From assembly GCF_009753675.1 (NCBI RefSeq), contig NZ_WQLV01000012.1, forward strand, positions 1 through 64,000: a DNA stretch of 64,000 nt, in the 5' to 3' direction. The notes under the pieces are model-generated. The model ran no database searches, was not told the origin of the DNA, and was given only the letters and a program-made list of their open reading frames with translations. The DNA comes from Parasedimentitalea huanghaiensis (GTDB lineage: Bacteria > Pseudomonadota > Alphaproteobacteria > Rhodobacterales > Rhodobacteraceae). The translations under genes were made by a program, and so were the position numbers. Positions 7,453 to 16,982 of the stretch are shown here, piece by piece (the first letter of the stretch is position 1; every line of letters starts with the position of its first letter).

Positions 7453-8301
7453 TCATTGCGTCGATTTTGCCCCTACCCCACCAAGACACCCCGTGCCGCC
7501 ACACATTTCCTCGATGGTGCCCAGTAGTGAATCCATCCAGCTGACGGTGGCATTAAACCCGCCAAACTCGATGAAATGCAGCGTTTGCGCGATCACCCGC
7601 GGATTGTTCATCATGAAGGTATGGGTGACCGGTAAGGTCAAGTGATCTGACATTCCGTCTACCTTGGTGGATGCAACCGAAACCTTGCCATCATCCTGTC
7701 CCGGGATGAGCTTCGAAAACACCGGGTTCAGTGATTTATTGCCTGCAATGATCCCCAGTGGGAAATCCACCTCCGGTAGCTGCGCTGGTACGCCGTCAGG
7801 CCCTGTTCCCAGTTGCATCCCTGCCGGACCGTTCAACAGCCCAAACACCTCCCAGTCGCCCAGCTCATCCACCAGTTCGCTGCCGTGGTTGGGAGGCCCC
7901 AGCATCACCGTATAGCCCAGTTGCTCTGGCTGATGGGTCCCTAACCAATACCGCAGCAGAATCCCACCCATGGAGTGGGTGACAAAATGCACTCGCTGGT
8001 CGCCACAGTCCGCCAAAGCACCCGGCAATGTCTGCGCGGCCAACGCTGGGACTGGCAGGTCAGTGGATGGATAGCCCGGTCGCACAACCTGGTAGTTGCG
8101 GGCTTTTAGCACCTGTTCCATCACCGCAAAGGAGGCTTCGGTCCGGGCCAAGCCATGTAACAGCACCACACAATCAGCAGCAGCCGTTCGGGCCATAGAT
8201 AGGGGAAGCAATGAAATCAGCAGGGCAATACATATACGGGATCTACAATGTAACATGCTTCGCAGATAGGCAAAAACCGAGCCTGGGAAAACCCCGTTCA
8301 T
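7453..8301 (-). CDS. exported alpha/beta hydrolase (lipase/esterase-like)
   Basis: A 282-aa alpha/beta hydrolase related to class 2 lipases. A hydrophobic export segment lies at about residues 24-42, followed at once by the strand CVVLLHGLARTEASF. The nucleophile elbow is VTHSMGG, and a C-terminal DHLTLPVTHTF could supply the histidine. It is predicted to be periplasmic or secreted. The ATG at 8301 overlaps the stop of the EamA gene (ATGA), which supports this start. A start at the methionine 15 codons downstream would give a more standard signal peptide. Cysteines near the C-terminus may form a disulfide. Confidence 0.82.
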   Translation of the reverse strand: MNGVFPGSVFAYLRSMLHCRSRICIALLISLLPLSMARTAAADCVVLLHGLARTEASFAVMEQVLKARNYQVVRPGYPSTDLPVPALAAQTLPGALADCGDQRVHFVTHSMGGILLRYWLGTHQPEQLGYTVMLGPPNHGSELVDELGDWEVFGLLNGPAGMQLGTGPDGVPAQLPEVDFPLGIIAGNKSLNPVFSKLIPGQDDGKVSVASTKVDGMSDHLTLPVTHTFMMNNPRVIAQTLHFIEFGGFNATVSWMDSLLGTIEEMCGGTGCLGGVGAKSTQ

Positions 8302-9146
8302 CCAGCTTTACGCGGCGCAGCCATGATCACCAGCGCAATACCGCCCAACACAACCAGCGTGCCAATCAGCAAACGGAGCGTCAAAACTTCGCCCAGTCCA
8401 ACCACACCTGCCATCATCGCAATCACCGGCACGCTCAACTGTACAGTGGCTGCAACTGCTGGCTGCAACTGCGGCAGAACCCGGTACCACAGCGCATAAC
8501 CCAATCCAGACGTCACTGCCCCTGCGGCCACCGCCAGCCCTGCACCAAGAACAGGAACTCTCTCTGCTTCGCCCAACACCCAAACCAGTGGAACCACCAT
8601 CACACTGGCCCAAAGGAAATTCATGGTTGTGGCAGCCAATGGGGTTTGAACCTGACGCCCAAGCAGACTGTAGATCGCCCAGCCAAGCCCAGCCGCCGCC
8701 ATGAAAGCAGCACCTGTCAACGGCACCTGCACAGAACCAGCCGGCCAAAGAACATAAGCAAGGCCGCCAAAGGCAACAACCGCCCCTAGATACTGCCCAG
8801 AAGACACCGCTGCACCCCGCAGCGCGCCCCAGCCAAACATGGTAATCTGCACAACACCAAACAGGATCAGCGCCCCCAGTCCGGCATCCAAACTGCGGTA
8901 GGCGAGCGAAAATCCGATCATATAAAGTGCAAGTGACCCACCGCCGAGCAAGCTGAGCCTAGCGGACTGGGCAATGCTTTGCTGCCGATAGCGACACAGC
9001 ATTAGTAAGGTAGCTGCGCCTGCGACAAGCCGGATCAGAGCGAATTCCATCGCACCGATCTCGCCTGCGCCAACAGCCATCCGGTTCAGGACCGAGTTGG
9101 CAGCAAATGCCATCATGACCAGCACGGTCAGAGCAATTACTCGCAT
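8298..9146 (-). CDS. EamA/DMT family membrane transporter
   Basis: A 282-aa protein of about ten membrane helices, built as two EamA repeats of five each, as in drug/metabolite transporters. The first repeat starts VIALTVLVMMAFAANSVLNR; the second begins near VPLTGAAFMAAAGLGWAIYSLLGR. Members export amino acids, metabolites or drugs; the substrate is unknown here. A GGGGGCGGAT ribosome site precedes the ATG. The downstream lipase overlaps by four bases, but a functional link between the two is only an inference from position. Confidence 0.88.
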   Translation of the reverse strand: MRVIALTVLVMMAFAANSVLNRMAVGAGEIGAMEFALIRLVAGAATLLMLCRYRQQSIAQSARLSLLGGGSLALYMIGFSLAYRSLDAGLGALILFGVVQITMFGWGALRGAAVSSGQYLGAVVAFGGLAYVLWPAGSVQVPLTGAAFMAAAGLGWAIYSLLGRQVQTPLAATTMNFLWASVMVVPLVWVLGEAERVPVLGAGLAVAAGAVTSGLGYALWYRVLPQLQPAVAATVQLSVPVIAMMAGVVGLGEVLTLRLLIGTLVVLGGIALVIMAAPRKAG

Positions 9147-9180
9147 ATCCGCCCCCTAGTTCAGACCGGATATGCCCGGC

Positions 9181-9537
9181 TTAGTTGTTTAAGATACGCA
9201 AATCAGTATCACCTTGACCGCAAGTATAACAGCAATCACTACAGCCATTTGCGTCATTCAGGCCAACACCCCAATAGCTGTCGGAATCGCCACGTACCCA
9301 AGCGCCATAACAGATCTTCTCGCCGCTTTGGCACTGAAGATTGTAACTGTGAGTATCGTAGTCATCCAGAATATAGACCTCTCCGTCACCCGGCCAGGCG
9401 CGGCTATAGTCCTGACTATAGAACTCCAGACTCACAACATTTGGATGTTCGCTGCGGATCCTCCAATTCAAATTGTCGGCAATAGCCGGGCCTGCCAATG
9501 CCAGTGTGAGCACAATCCAACTTATCAGTTTACCCAT
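9181..9537 (-). CDS. small exported cysteine-rich protein, unknown function
   Basis: A 118-aa protein with a clear signal peptide (MGKLISWIVLTLALAGPAIA, cleavage predicted after residue 20). The mature part is rich in aromatic and acidic residues and holds seven cysteines, most in the spacing CQSGEKIC and CSDCCYTC, so disulfides are likely in the periplasm. The start is fixed by a strong GGAGG nine bases upstream. I do not recognise a named domain. It stands alone, upstream of and divergent from the ABM-MarR operon. Confidence 0.72.
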   Translation of the reverse strand: MGKLISWIVLTLALAGPAIADNLNWRIRSEHPNVVSLEFYSQDYSRAWPGDGEVYILDDYDTHSYNLQCQSGEKICYGAWVRGDSDSYWGVGLNDANGCSDCCYTCGQGDTDLRILNN

Positions 9538-9690
9538 GAGTAGCTCCTCCGTTTTGTCATTTCCCGCCTTTAAACTGCAACAACACCGGGAAAAATCAAA
9601 ATCAATCTGCAGCGTCCTAAACAAAAACCACTCTCTTACGGTCAGATTTCGCCTTTCCACCCTTGAAGAACACGTTCATTAAACAATATA

Positions 9691-9704
9691 GTTAGTATCA
9701 TAAC
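9691..9704. promoter_or_regulatory. possible regulator-binding inverted repeat before the ABM-MarR operon
   Basis: GTTA-GTATCA-TAAC lies in AT-rich DNA 19 bp before the start of the first gene. It could be an autoregulatory site for the MarR protein; the match is short. Confidence 0.3.
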
Positions 9705-9722
9705 CAATAACGGAATACCACT

Positions 9723-10016
9723 ATGACCGAATTCAGCCTGTTTGCCACAATCACCCCGAAGCCCGCCCACTACGCAGAAGCACTTGCTGCCCTGCAAGGG
9801 ATCATTCCTCAGACACTTGATGAACCGGGTTGCCTACGATTTGAGCTGAACACCGGCCAAGGTGACGATGGAAATCTGTATCTGGTGGAACACTGGGCCG
9901 ATCCTCAGGCACTGGAAGACCACTATGCGCAACCTTATAGCACCGCTGTTTTCGACGCCTATCAAAACTGGTTGGCGAAACCTCCGCAGATCGTCAAAAT
10001 GAATCGCAACACCTGA
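9723..10016 (+). CDS. antibiotic biosynthesis monooxygenase (ABM/YgiN-like) domain protein
   Basis: A 97-aa single ABM domain: an N-terminal FATITPKPAHYAEALAALQ unit, GCLRFELNTGQ in the middle and LYLVEHWADPQALEDHY at the end. Such dimeric ferredoxin-like proteins act on quinones or aromatic compounds, or have unknown roles. The stop shares one base with the ATG of the MarR gene (TGATG), so the two are co-translated. Control of a quinone- or redox-linked enzyme by that regulator is plausible, not shown. Confidence 0.85.
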   Translation: MTEFSLFATITPKPAHYAEALAALQGIIPQTLDEPGCLRFELNTGQGDDGNLYLVEHWADPQALEDHYAQPYSTAVFDAYQNWLAKPPQIVKMNRNT

Positions 10017-10441
10017 TGTTCTTTCTCAAAGATCTTCCCACGCGTGAGATGATCAGCGGGTTTGCACATTCGCTTGACGTGGTAGATGTGCAAAAGACCG
10101 GTGATGCACTGCAGATGCTACGCCGAGCCAGCCTGCTCATCCGACAGCTAGAGCGCTACTTTGCGTTGCATGGGTTGTCCCAAACCCAATTTCTGGTGCT
10201 GATGATCCTGCATCGGGATCAAAGCAAGCACACCCATTTAGCGGCTGAGATCTGTGAGAAACTGGATGTCTCCAAGCCCGTTGTCAGTACCACGCTTAAA
10301 ACTATGCAGCGGCGCGGGTTTATCGTTTATTGTGAAAAAGCGGAAGATTCACGGATGAAGCCCTTGCGCATTTCCGACGCCGGACGAGAGCTTCTTCTCA
10401 GACTGCTCCCTGGCTATTTCGAAATTCTACAAGCTGGCTAG
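10016..10441 (+). CDS. MarR family transcriptional regulator
   Basis: A 141-aa winged-helix regulator. The recognition region is about residues 75-100 (HLAAEICEKLDVSKPVVSTTLKTMQRRGFI), followed by the wing and the typical DSRMKPLRISDAG segment. Such proteins usually repress their own operon and release DNA on binding phenols or after cysteine oxidation; a single cysteine is in the recognition region. It starts on the overlap with the ABM gene and is followed by a strong terminator. Confidence 0.88.
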   Translation: MFFLKDLPTREMISGFAHSLDVVDVQKTGDALQMLRRASLLIRQLERYFALHGLSQTQFLVLMILHRDQSKHTHLAAEICEKLDVSKPVVSTTLKTMQRRGFIVYCEKAEDSRMKPLRISDAGRELLLRLLPGYFEILQAG

Positions 10442-10452
10442 GTTCAACGAAA

Positions 10453-10480
10453 GACGGGGCTGCCACAAGGCAGCCCCGTC
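10453..10480. terminator. strong bidirectional-type hairpin
   Basis: A perfect 12-bp stem GACGGGGCTGCC / GGCAGCCCCGTC encloses ACAA. A T-rich tail follows only on the minus strand. It lies between the convergent MarR and DUF1127-like genes and could serve both. Confidence 0.6.
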
Positions 10481-10482
10481 CA

Positions 10483-10713
10483 TCAGAAGCGAGGTGGAAG
10501 GCGATCTATCGCCAGATCACCTAAAGGCTGCAGGCCGATGTCCCTGCGCATGTGGGCATTTAGTGGTGGCGATAGCATTGCAACCGGCCGCTTGCGCACG
10601 AATAGGTGACGCAACAATGCACTCAGCACGCGCCATTTTCCAAAGTCAGCTGTGATTTGCGACAAAGCTGCGTTTAGGTCAGCAAAGGGAGTCGTAGTTT
10701 CAAGTCGAGTCAT
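10483..10713 (-). CDS. DUF1127-like small protein
   Basis: A 76-aa basic protein starting MTRLETTTPFADLN. The C-terminal LNAHMRRDIGLQP resembles the L-x-HMLRDIGL signature of DUF1127 (YjiS-like) proteins, some of which affect RNA and phosphate or nitrogen metabolism in related bacteria. The middle is basic (HLFVRKRPV). A 25-residue 5' extension is open, but the second methionine is preferred, with GGAAG upstream. The assignment rests mostly on the short C-terminal motif. Confidence 0.6.
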   Translation of the reverse strand: MTRLETTTPFADLNAALSQITADFGKWRVLSALLRHLFVRKRPVAMLSPPLNAHMRRDIGLQPLGDLAIDRLPPRF

Positions 10714-11072
10714 GGTGATCAAGCTTCCGCATAAACGGAAGACTCCTGTTGTAAATTGAGAGTTGGAAGGACAGACCCGTAACGACAAAAAGGTCGTGGG
10801 TCAGGCCTGATTAGACTTCAGCTGTGAAGAAACGTGTTCAGTCCTGGACGGTGTCAGCTGTTACGCTGCGACGCCCACATTATCCGATTGCCACACAGCG
10901 CGAGGCGGTCATTGGTTGAAACATTGATCATAAGACGCCTCCTGTGGCTAAGGGTTGAACACGAACAACCGTCTAACATGTACTTCGGATTCGCCAAATG
11001 GCAAAAATTAGTAAGCGCACCAACTGTTGCCATCGGGGCACGGCTGCCCCTGTAGACGGCGTGATCGAAGCC

Positions 11073-11693
11073 TTAGGTGAGCGGCAACATGACATGAGTT
11101 TGGTAGGCTGGACGCTCTGATATACGGGTCCACCAATTTTTCAATGCAGGCAGACCAGGGCGTTCGAAATTCATCGAGTGCCAGCGATAGGCCGCGCATC
11201 CCAATGGTATATCGGCCATGCTAAGATGGTCGCCCAGAATATAATCCCTGTCGGCGAGATGGTGATCCAGCATCTTCCAGAAACCGGCGCATTCCTTGAT
11301 CGCGCTGTCGACGGCAGCTTGATCTCGTTGTTCGGGGCTGGTTCGGATCAGCTGCCAGAACAGGGTTGTCATCGGCCGATGCAACGCAGTTTGATACCAG
11401 TCCATCCATTGATTGGCATGTCCGAGCTGTTGCGCTGTATCCGGGTACCAGTGCCCTGCCCGGTACTGGTCGCACAGATAGCGCACGATGGCATTGGATT
11501 CCCACAACACATAATCCCCATCAATCAGAGTTGGGATTTTCCCATTTGGGTTCATCCCCAAATAGTCTGCAGCATCATTCCCGCCAAAGGCACCACCGAT
11601 GTCACTGCGGTCTGCGGTAAGCCCCAATTCAGCCAGGCACCACATGACCTTTTGAACATTGACGGAGTTTGGGCGCCCAAGAACTTGCAGCAT
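11073..11693 (-). CDS. glutathione S-transferase family protein
   Basis: A 206-aa cytosolic GST. The thioredoxin-like N-terminal domain has LGRPNSVNVQKVMWCLAELGL, the cis-proline region NPNGKIPTL and the glutathione gamma-glutamyl contact LWESNAIVRYL. An all-helical domain follows, with the ILGDHLSMADIPLG N-capping motif at about residue 160. It should conjugate or reduce small electrophiles with glutathione; the substrate is unknown. It is a single gene. Confidence 0.92.
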   Translation of the reverse strand: MLQVLGRPNSVNVQKVMWCLAELGLTADRSDIGGAFGGNDAADYLGMNPNGKIPTLIDGDYVLWESNAIVRYLCDQYRAGHWYPDTAQQLGHANQWMDWYQTALHRPMTTLFWQLIRTSPEQRDQAAVDSAIKECAGFWKMLDHHLADRDYILGDHLSMADIPLGCAAYRWHSMNFERPGLPALKNWWTRISERPAYQTHVMLPLT

Positions 11694-11908
11694 GGTCTCA
11701 TCTCTTTTGGAAGTCTGATCTCTTAAATGTGACAGACATCATGAATAGTGACCAATGGCGACCCAAAAGTGCCAGCTGCACCGCAGAATGAACCAAGTTT
11801 GCGATAATGAGTTATTAGTGAAAACTGCCCTACTATTCGTCTTACCCGAGACCCAAGGCAAAATTTGTCTTGCTCAATTGAGACGCGAAATGAGGTTGTA
11901 CGCCCCCC

Positions 11909-12199
11909 ATGCCCCAGATGCCCAATGAAGAAGAAACACGCGTGCCGCTTAGGAAATCCTGCACGTTGCACTATCCGGGTGGAATTCTGGCGGCTGAGAC
12001 ATTTAACATCAGCCAAAAAGGTGTTGGGATCGAACTGCCCAGCGGCTCACAATGGCTGAACCCGGCGGCAATCCAGTCTGTTTCCATCCGCGAGATCGGG
12101 GTCTTCGATGTCAGCGTGCGCTGGAAAAGAGGCACCCGCGTCGGGCTGTCTTTCCGCTCTCAAGCGCCAGCCCAGCAGACGCTTGATTCATATTTGTGA
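11909..12199 (+). CDS. PilZ domain protein
   Basis: A 96-aa single-domain protein. It shows an RVPLR start, a central FNISQKGVGIELP strand in place of the usual D/N-x-S-x-x-G, and a C-terminal VRWKRGTRVGLSF. This fits PilZ, which often binds cyclic di-GMP. The canonical RxxxR is reduced to RVPLRK, so binding is uncertain. The GGDEF-EAL protein at 20854-22476 is a possible, distant partner. Confidence 0.7.
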   Translation: MPQMPNEEETRVPLRKSCTLHYPGGILAAETFNISQKGVGIELPSGSQWLNPAAIQSVSIREIGVFDVSVRWKRGTRVGLSFRSQAPAQQTLDSYL

Positions 12200-12259
12200 G
12201 GAAACTGGAAGTAGCCCCCTCTTCTTGCATTGAAAGAAATACCCGCCTAGCGTCCTTAT

Positions 12260-12517
12260 ATGGTTTTCAGAATTCTTGAGCTCGACACAGGAAATATCTC
12301 GCTCGAATTTTGCGAAGCAGATATCGCCCACCTGCGAGCCACAGTCCAGGACGCGTATGGGGAAATACGCTCCAAGCCCCACATAATGCACGACAACATT
12401 TCCTTCGGCGGTTGCGAGTTCCTTTTCTACAATGAATGGGATGACCCTTGCTTGATCTCGCAGTGTTCTAAAGGGCAGGACATGTTGCGGTCGCTTGCCC
12501 ACCTGCTTTCCAGTTGA
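12260..12517 (+). CDS. small hypothetical protein
   Basis: An 85-aa acidic frame starting MVFRILELDTGNISLEF. Its regular alternation of hydrophobic and charged residues and four cysteines look protein-like, but I recognise no family. No clear purine-rich ribosome site is present. It lies between the PilZ gene and the convergent groEL terminator and has no evident operon partner. Confidence 0.5.
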   Translation: MVFRILELDTGNISLEFCEADIAHLRATVQDAYGEIRSKPHIMHDNISFGGCEFLFYNEWDDPCLISQCSKGQDMLRSLAHLLSS

Positions 12518-12686
12518 CGCGGTCTGCTTTCTCCGTTTTGAAAATCAAACTGGTTAGCAATAACTTCTGATGTGCGTTCGTGTTTGCCCAGAAAACCAAT
12601 CTGAAAGCCCCCCACCAAAGTGCCTGCTCGATCTCGATTGAGCACATCGCAGTCAGCTGCGATCAGAGTAAATTAGTTTAACACAC

Positions 12687-12714
12687 AAAAAAGGGGCCGC
12701 CCGAAGGCGACCCC
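12687..12714 (-). terminator. groEL terminator
   Basis: On the minus strand GGGGTCGCC-TTCG-GGCGGCCCC forms a 9-bp stem with one wobble pair and a stable UUCG loop, followed by six T. Confidence 0.85.
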
Positions 12715-12777
12715 AAATTCATCCGGTAGGATGGCGTGATATCCCTTGCGGGCCTCACAAGTCCAAAGGACTTGTGA

Positions 12778-14451
<1,674 letters not shown>

Positions 14452-14483
14452 TTAGCGAATTGGGATCAGAGAAGCCGGTGGGC

Positions 14484-14771
14484 TTACTCGATGATGCCCA
14501 TGATGTCGCTTTCTTTCATCATCAGCAGCTCTTCGCCGTCGACGGTGACTTCGGTGCCGGACCATTTGCCGAACAGGATGGTGTCGCCAGCTTTTACAGC
14601 CATTGCGATCAGCTCACCGCTGTCTTTGCGTGCGCCTTCACCAGTTGAAACAACTTGGCCTTCGCTCGGCTTTTCCTTGGCGGATTCAGGAATGATCAAT
14701 CCACCAGCAGTTTTTTCTTCGCTCTCAGTGCGACGGACCAGCACGCGGTCGTGAAGCGGTTTAAGTGCCAT
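14484..14771 (-). CDS. groS: co-chaperonin GroES (10 kDa)
   Basis: A 95-aa GroES, the heptameric lid of GroEL. Typical elements are [14 protein letters not shown], the mobile loop region [20 protein letters not shown], and the C-terminal [16 protein letters not shown]. It is the first gene of the groES-groEL operon. A sigma-70 promoter and CIRCE operator lie about 70-130 bp upstream, so control by the HrcA repressor is expected. Confidence 0.99.
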   Translation of the reverse strand: MALKPLHDRVLVRRTESEEKTAGGLIIPESAKEKPSEGQVVSTGEGARKDSGELIAMAVKAGDTILFGKWSGTEVTVDGEELLMMKESDIMGIIE

Positions 14772-14837
14772 CTTTGATGCTCCTTAAGGCTCAAAGGTTG
14801 TTATCCTTGCGATCCCCGTTGGTAATGCCGGGAACCG

Positions 14838-14864
14838 TTATCACTCACTTGAGGCGAGTGCTAA
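14838..14864 (-). promoter_or_regulatory. CIRCE element (HrcA operator)
   Basis: The inverted repeat TTAGCACTC-N9-GAGTGATAA (minus strand) matches the CIRCE consensus TTAGCACTC-N9-GAGTGCTAA with one change. It overlaps the expected transcription start of groES-groEL. The hrcA gene is not in the window. Confidence 0.93.
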
Positions 14865-14871
14865 CGAGGGA

Positions 14872-14900
14872 TAGCTAGGGTTCCGGGAAAGACGAGTCAA
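14872..14900 (-). promoter_or_regulatory. sigma-70 promoter of groES-groEL
   Basis: Minus strand TTGACT (14895-14900), a 17-bp spacer and TAGCTA (14872-14877). The start point would fall at the edge of the CIRCE repeat, the expected geometry for HrcA repression. Confidence 0.7.
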
Positions 14901-15133
14901 CCGTATGTGCCATTTTTCTTTTGCTCGCTTGAAACCTGTCAGGAAAGTTCAAAACGAACCGGTAACTCAGGTAACAAATGGGGGATCATGCTTGCAACTG
15001 CAACCTCAGATGGCAACCAACTGAATACAAAGTGTAACTCGATATTTCATCAAACTGATGATATTGATCTGGCAGCACGCTAACTCAACGTTTTTTCAGT
15101 CTTTATTACCGTATTAGAAGTACCAGATCACGT

Positions 15134-16159
15134 ATGAACCAGACTATGGATTACACATCTCCCCCGCCAAAGGCCCGTCTGGATTGGGTGGATACCGCAC
15201 GCGGTCTGGCGATCGTTCTTGTCGTTTTTGGGCACTGTTGGCGCGGCTTGGTTCAGGCGGGCATTGTCACCAACCAGTTTCTGATCCGTCATGTGGACGA
15301 CTTTATCTATATGTTCCATATGAACGCGTTTTTTGTGCTCGCGGGTTGTTTTCTAACACGGCATGTCCAAAAAGCGTCAGCCAGTGGCTTTGTCTGGCGC
15401 CAAGTTGCTCGATTGCTGTATCCAATGGTCCTGTGGACCTACGTTTTCATCGGGCTCCGAATTCTGGCCGGAGACAGCACCAACTCTCAATCCGGCCTGT
15501 CTGATTTATGGACATCACCACTGCCGCCGCTGGAGCATATGTGGTTTCTCTGGGCTTTGTTCATCGGCATGACCCTGTTGGGCCTGCTCATGAAGCTGTT
15601 CCCAGCTTTAACAACCCACAAACGCATCTGGTACGCGATCGCTTTAGCCGGATTGGTGTTTTGGGCCGTCGTGGATATTCCCCTGCCGCTGATTCCCTGG
15701 CTGGGTGAAACGATGCGCTACACGCCGTTTCTGGCCTTCGGAGTTGCACTTGGATTGAGCACCAAGTGGATGTCTGGCCGCTACCCTCTCCCGATGGTCA
15801 GTTTGATTGTGTTTTTGGTGCTCGGGTTTGCCGCCGGCTATTTGCCGATCAAATCCCTGAGCCACGGCACTGCGTCAGCCGTGATGACTGTTGTGTTTTT
15901 GCAAATGGCACAATGGCTTTCACACTGGTGGAGCGGGAAGACACTTGGCAACGTCCTGCAACAGCTGGGGCGGATGACAATGGCCATATTTTTGGCCCAT
16001 ACCATTTTCAGTGCCGCAACCCGCATCGTGCTACTGAAGTTTGGGGTGAATGATCCAATTGTGCACCTGACACTTGGCACAGCAACTGGCGTTATTGGCC
16101 CAACGGTGATGTATCACTTTGCCCAGCGCCTGAACCTTAGCCGGATTTTGGGGTTCTAA
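15134..16159 (+). CDS. acyltransferase family 3 membrane protein
   Basis: A 341-aa protein with about ten membrane helices. It begins LDWVDTARGLAIVLVVFGHCWRG, the DxxRGxAxxxVxxxH motif of acyltransferase 3 enzymes. A second histidine-containing helix is MFHMNAFFVLAGCFL. These enzymes O-acetylate or succinylate surface sugars, using acyl-CoA from the cytoplasm. The acceptor is unknown and no glycan gene adjoins. It is convergent with the DUF2161 gene, with a 4-bp overlap at the stops. Confidence 0.88.
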   Translation: MNQTMDYTSPPPKARLDWVDTARGLAIVLVVFGHCWRGLVQAGIVTNQFLIRHVDDFIYMFHMNAFFVLAGCFLTRHVQKASASGFVWRQVARLLYPMVLWTYVFIGLRILAGDSTNSQSGLSDLWTSPLPPLEHMWFLWALFIGMTLLGLLMKLFPALTTHKRIWYAIALAGLVFWAVVDIPLPLIPWLGETMRYTPFLAFGVALGLSTKWMSGRYPLPMVSLIVFLVLGFAAGYLPIKSLSHGTASAVMTVVFLQMAQWLSHWWSGKTLGNVLQQLGRMTMAIFLAHTIFSAATRIVLLKFGVNDPIVHLTLGTATGVIGPTVMYHFAQRLNLSRILGF

Positions 16160-16830
16160 TCTTCAAGGTCCCAACTATAGGCCCAGTGTTTCAATCCAGC
16201 AGCGCCTGTTTCAGTCAGCTGATAAATCCCGGTTCTCACCCGCTCAAACCAGCCATAGTGATTGGCGGCCATCAGTTGCGTCGCCTTGGCAACACCGGCT
16301 TGGGCCGCAACATCTGATCCTTTAGTCGCGCCGTTCTGGGCCAGATGAGCGGCGCAGCGCAGGGCATCCTGGCGGTATGCGGTGACAATACCATGTCGGG
16401 TCGCACCGCCCGCATTCGGATCCCCCTGCAACCGGTCAAATTCACGCAATAACCGGGTCGTCTTTTTCTTGGACTTGCGCGGCGCATAAGGACCCGGATC
16501 ACACTGCACCTCGGCCCGGCCGTCGGGCAGAACAGTGATCAGCCCTATCCCCAACCGGCGCGACATCGCCAGATTGTCCTTCAACATCCGCCGCGCCTGT
16601 TTACCCTTCGGTTTGGGCACCGCGATATAGACCAGATCCGTGACAGCCAAACGAGTGATCGCCTGATGGAACAGCGATAGCGAAAACCGCAACTTCAACT
16701 CGACGACCACCGGGGCGTCATCCCCACGCCGCGCCACAACATCCGCAGCGCCGACCTCACCCTTGACGGTATAGCCCTGACGTTCCAACAATGCCTTGAT
16801 CGGCGGGTACAATTGATCTTCGCGCTCCAT
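16156..16830 (-). CDS. DUF2161 family, PD-(D/E)XK-fold protein
   Basis: A 224-aa protein. ADVVARRG followed by VVVELKLRFS gives the D...ExK core of a PD-(D/E)XK nuclease-like fold. A KPKGKQARRML basic patch and a C-terminal winged-helix-like region (GSDVAAQAGVAKATQLMAANHYGWFERV) follow. It resembles the DUF2161 family of alphaproteobacteria, whose function is unknown. It may act on DNA, but no restriction or repair gene is adjacent. ATG 16830 is preferred over one three codons earlier. Confidence 0.82.
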   Translation of the reverse strand: MEREDQLYPPIKALLERQGYTVKGEVGAADVVARRGDDAPVVVELKLRFSLSLFHQAITRLAVTDLVYIAVPKPKGKQARRMLKDNLAMSRRLGIGLITVLPDGRAEVQCDPGPYAPRKSKKKTTRLLREFDRLQGDPNAGGATRHGIVTAYRQDALRCAAHLAQNGATKGSDVAAQAGVAKATQLMAANHYGWFERVRTGIYQLTETGAAGLKHWAYSWDLED

Positions 16831-16982
16831 GATCTGCACCCTATCCAGATGCAGTGCAAAGCAACACCGACATTTTCACCGCAGACACTTGACCAAGCTG
16901 TGTATTCATAGGCACCGTTCACCGAACATCAACAACGCGCCTTTTAGAATCTGATCAGGAAAGCATTCAAGAAGCTCTTTTC

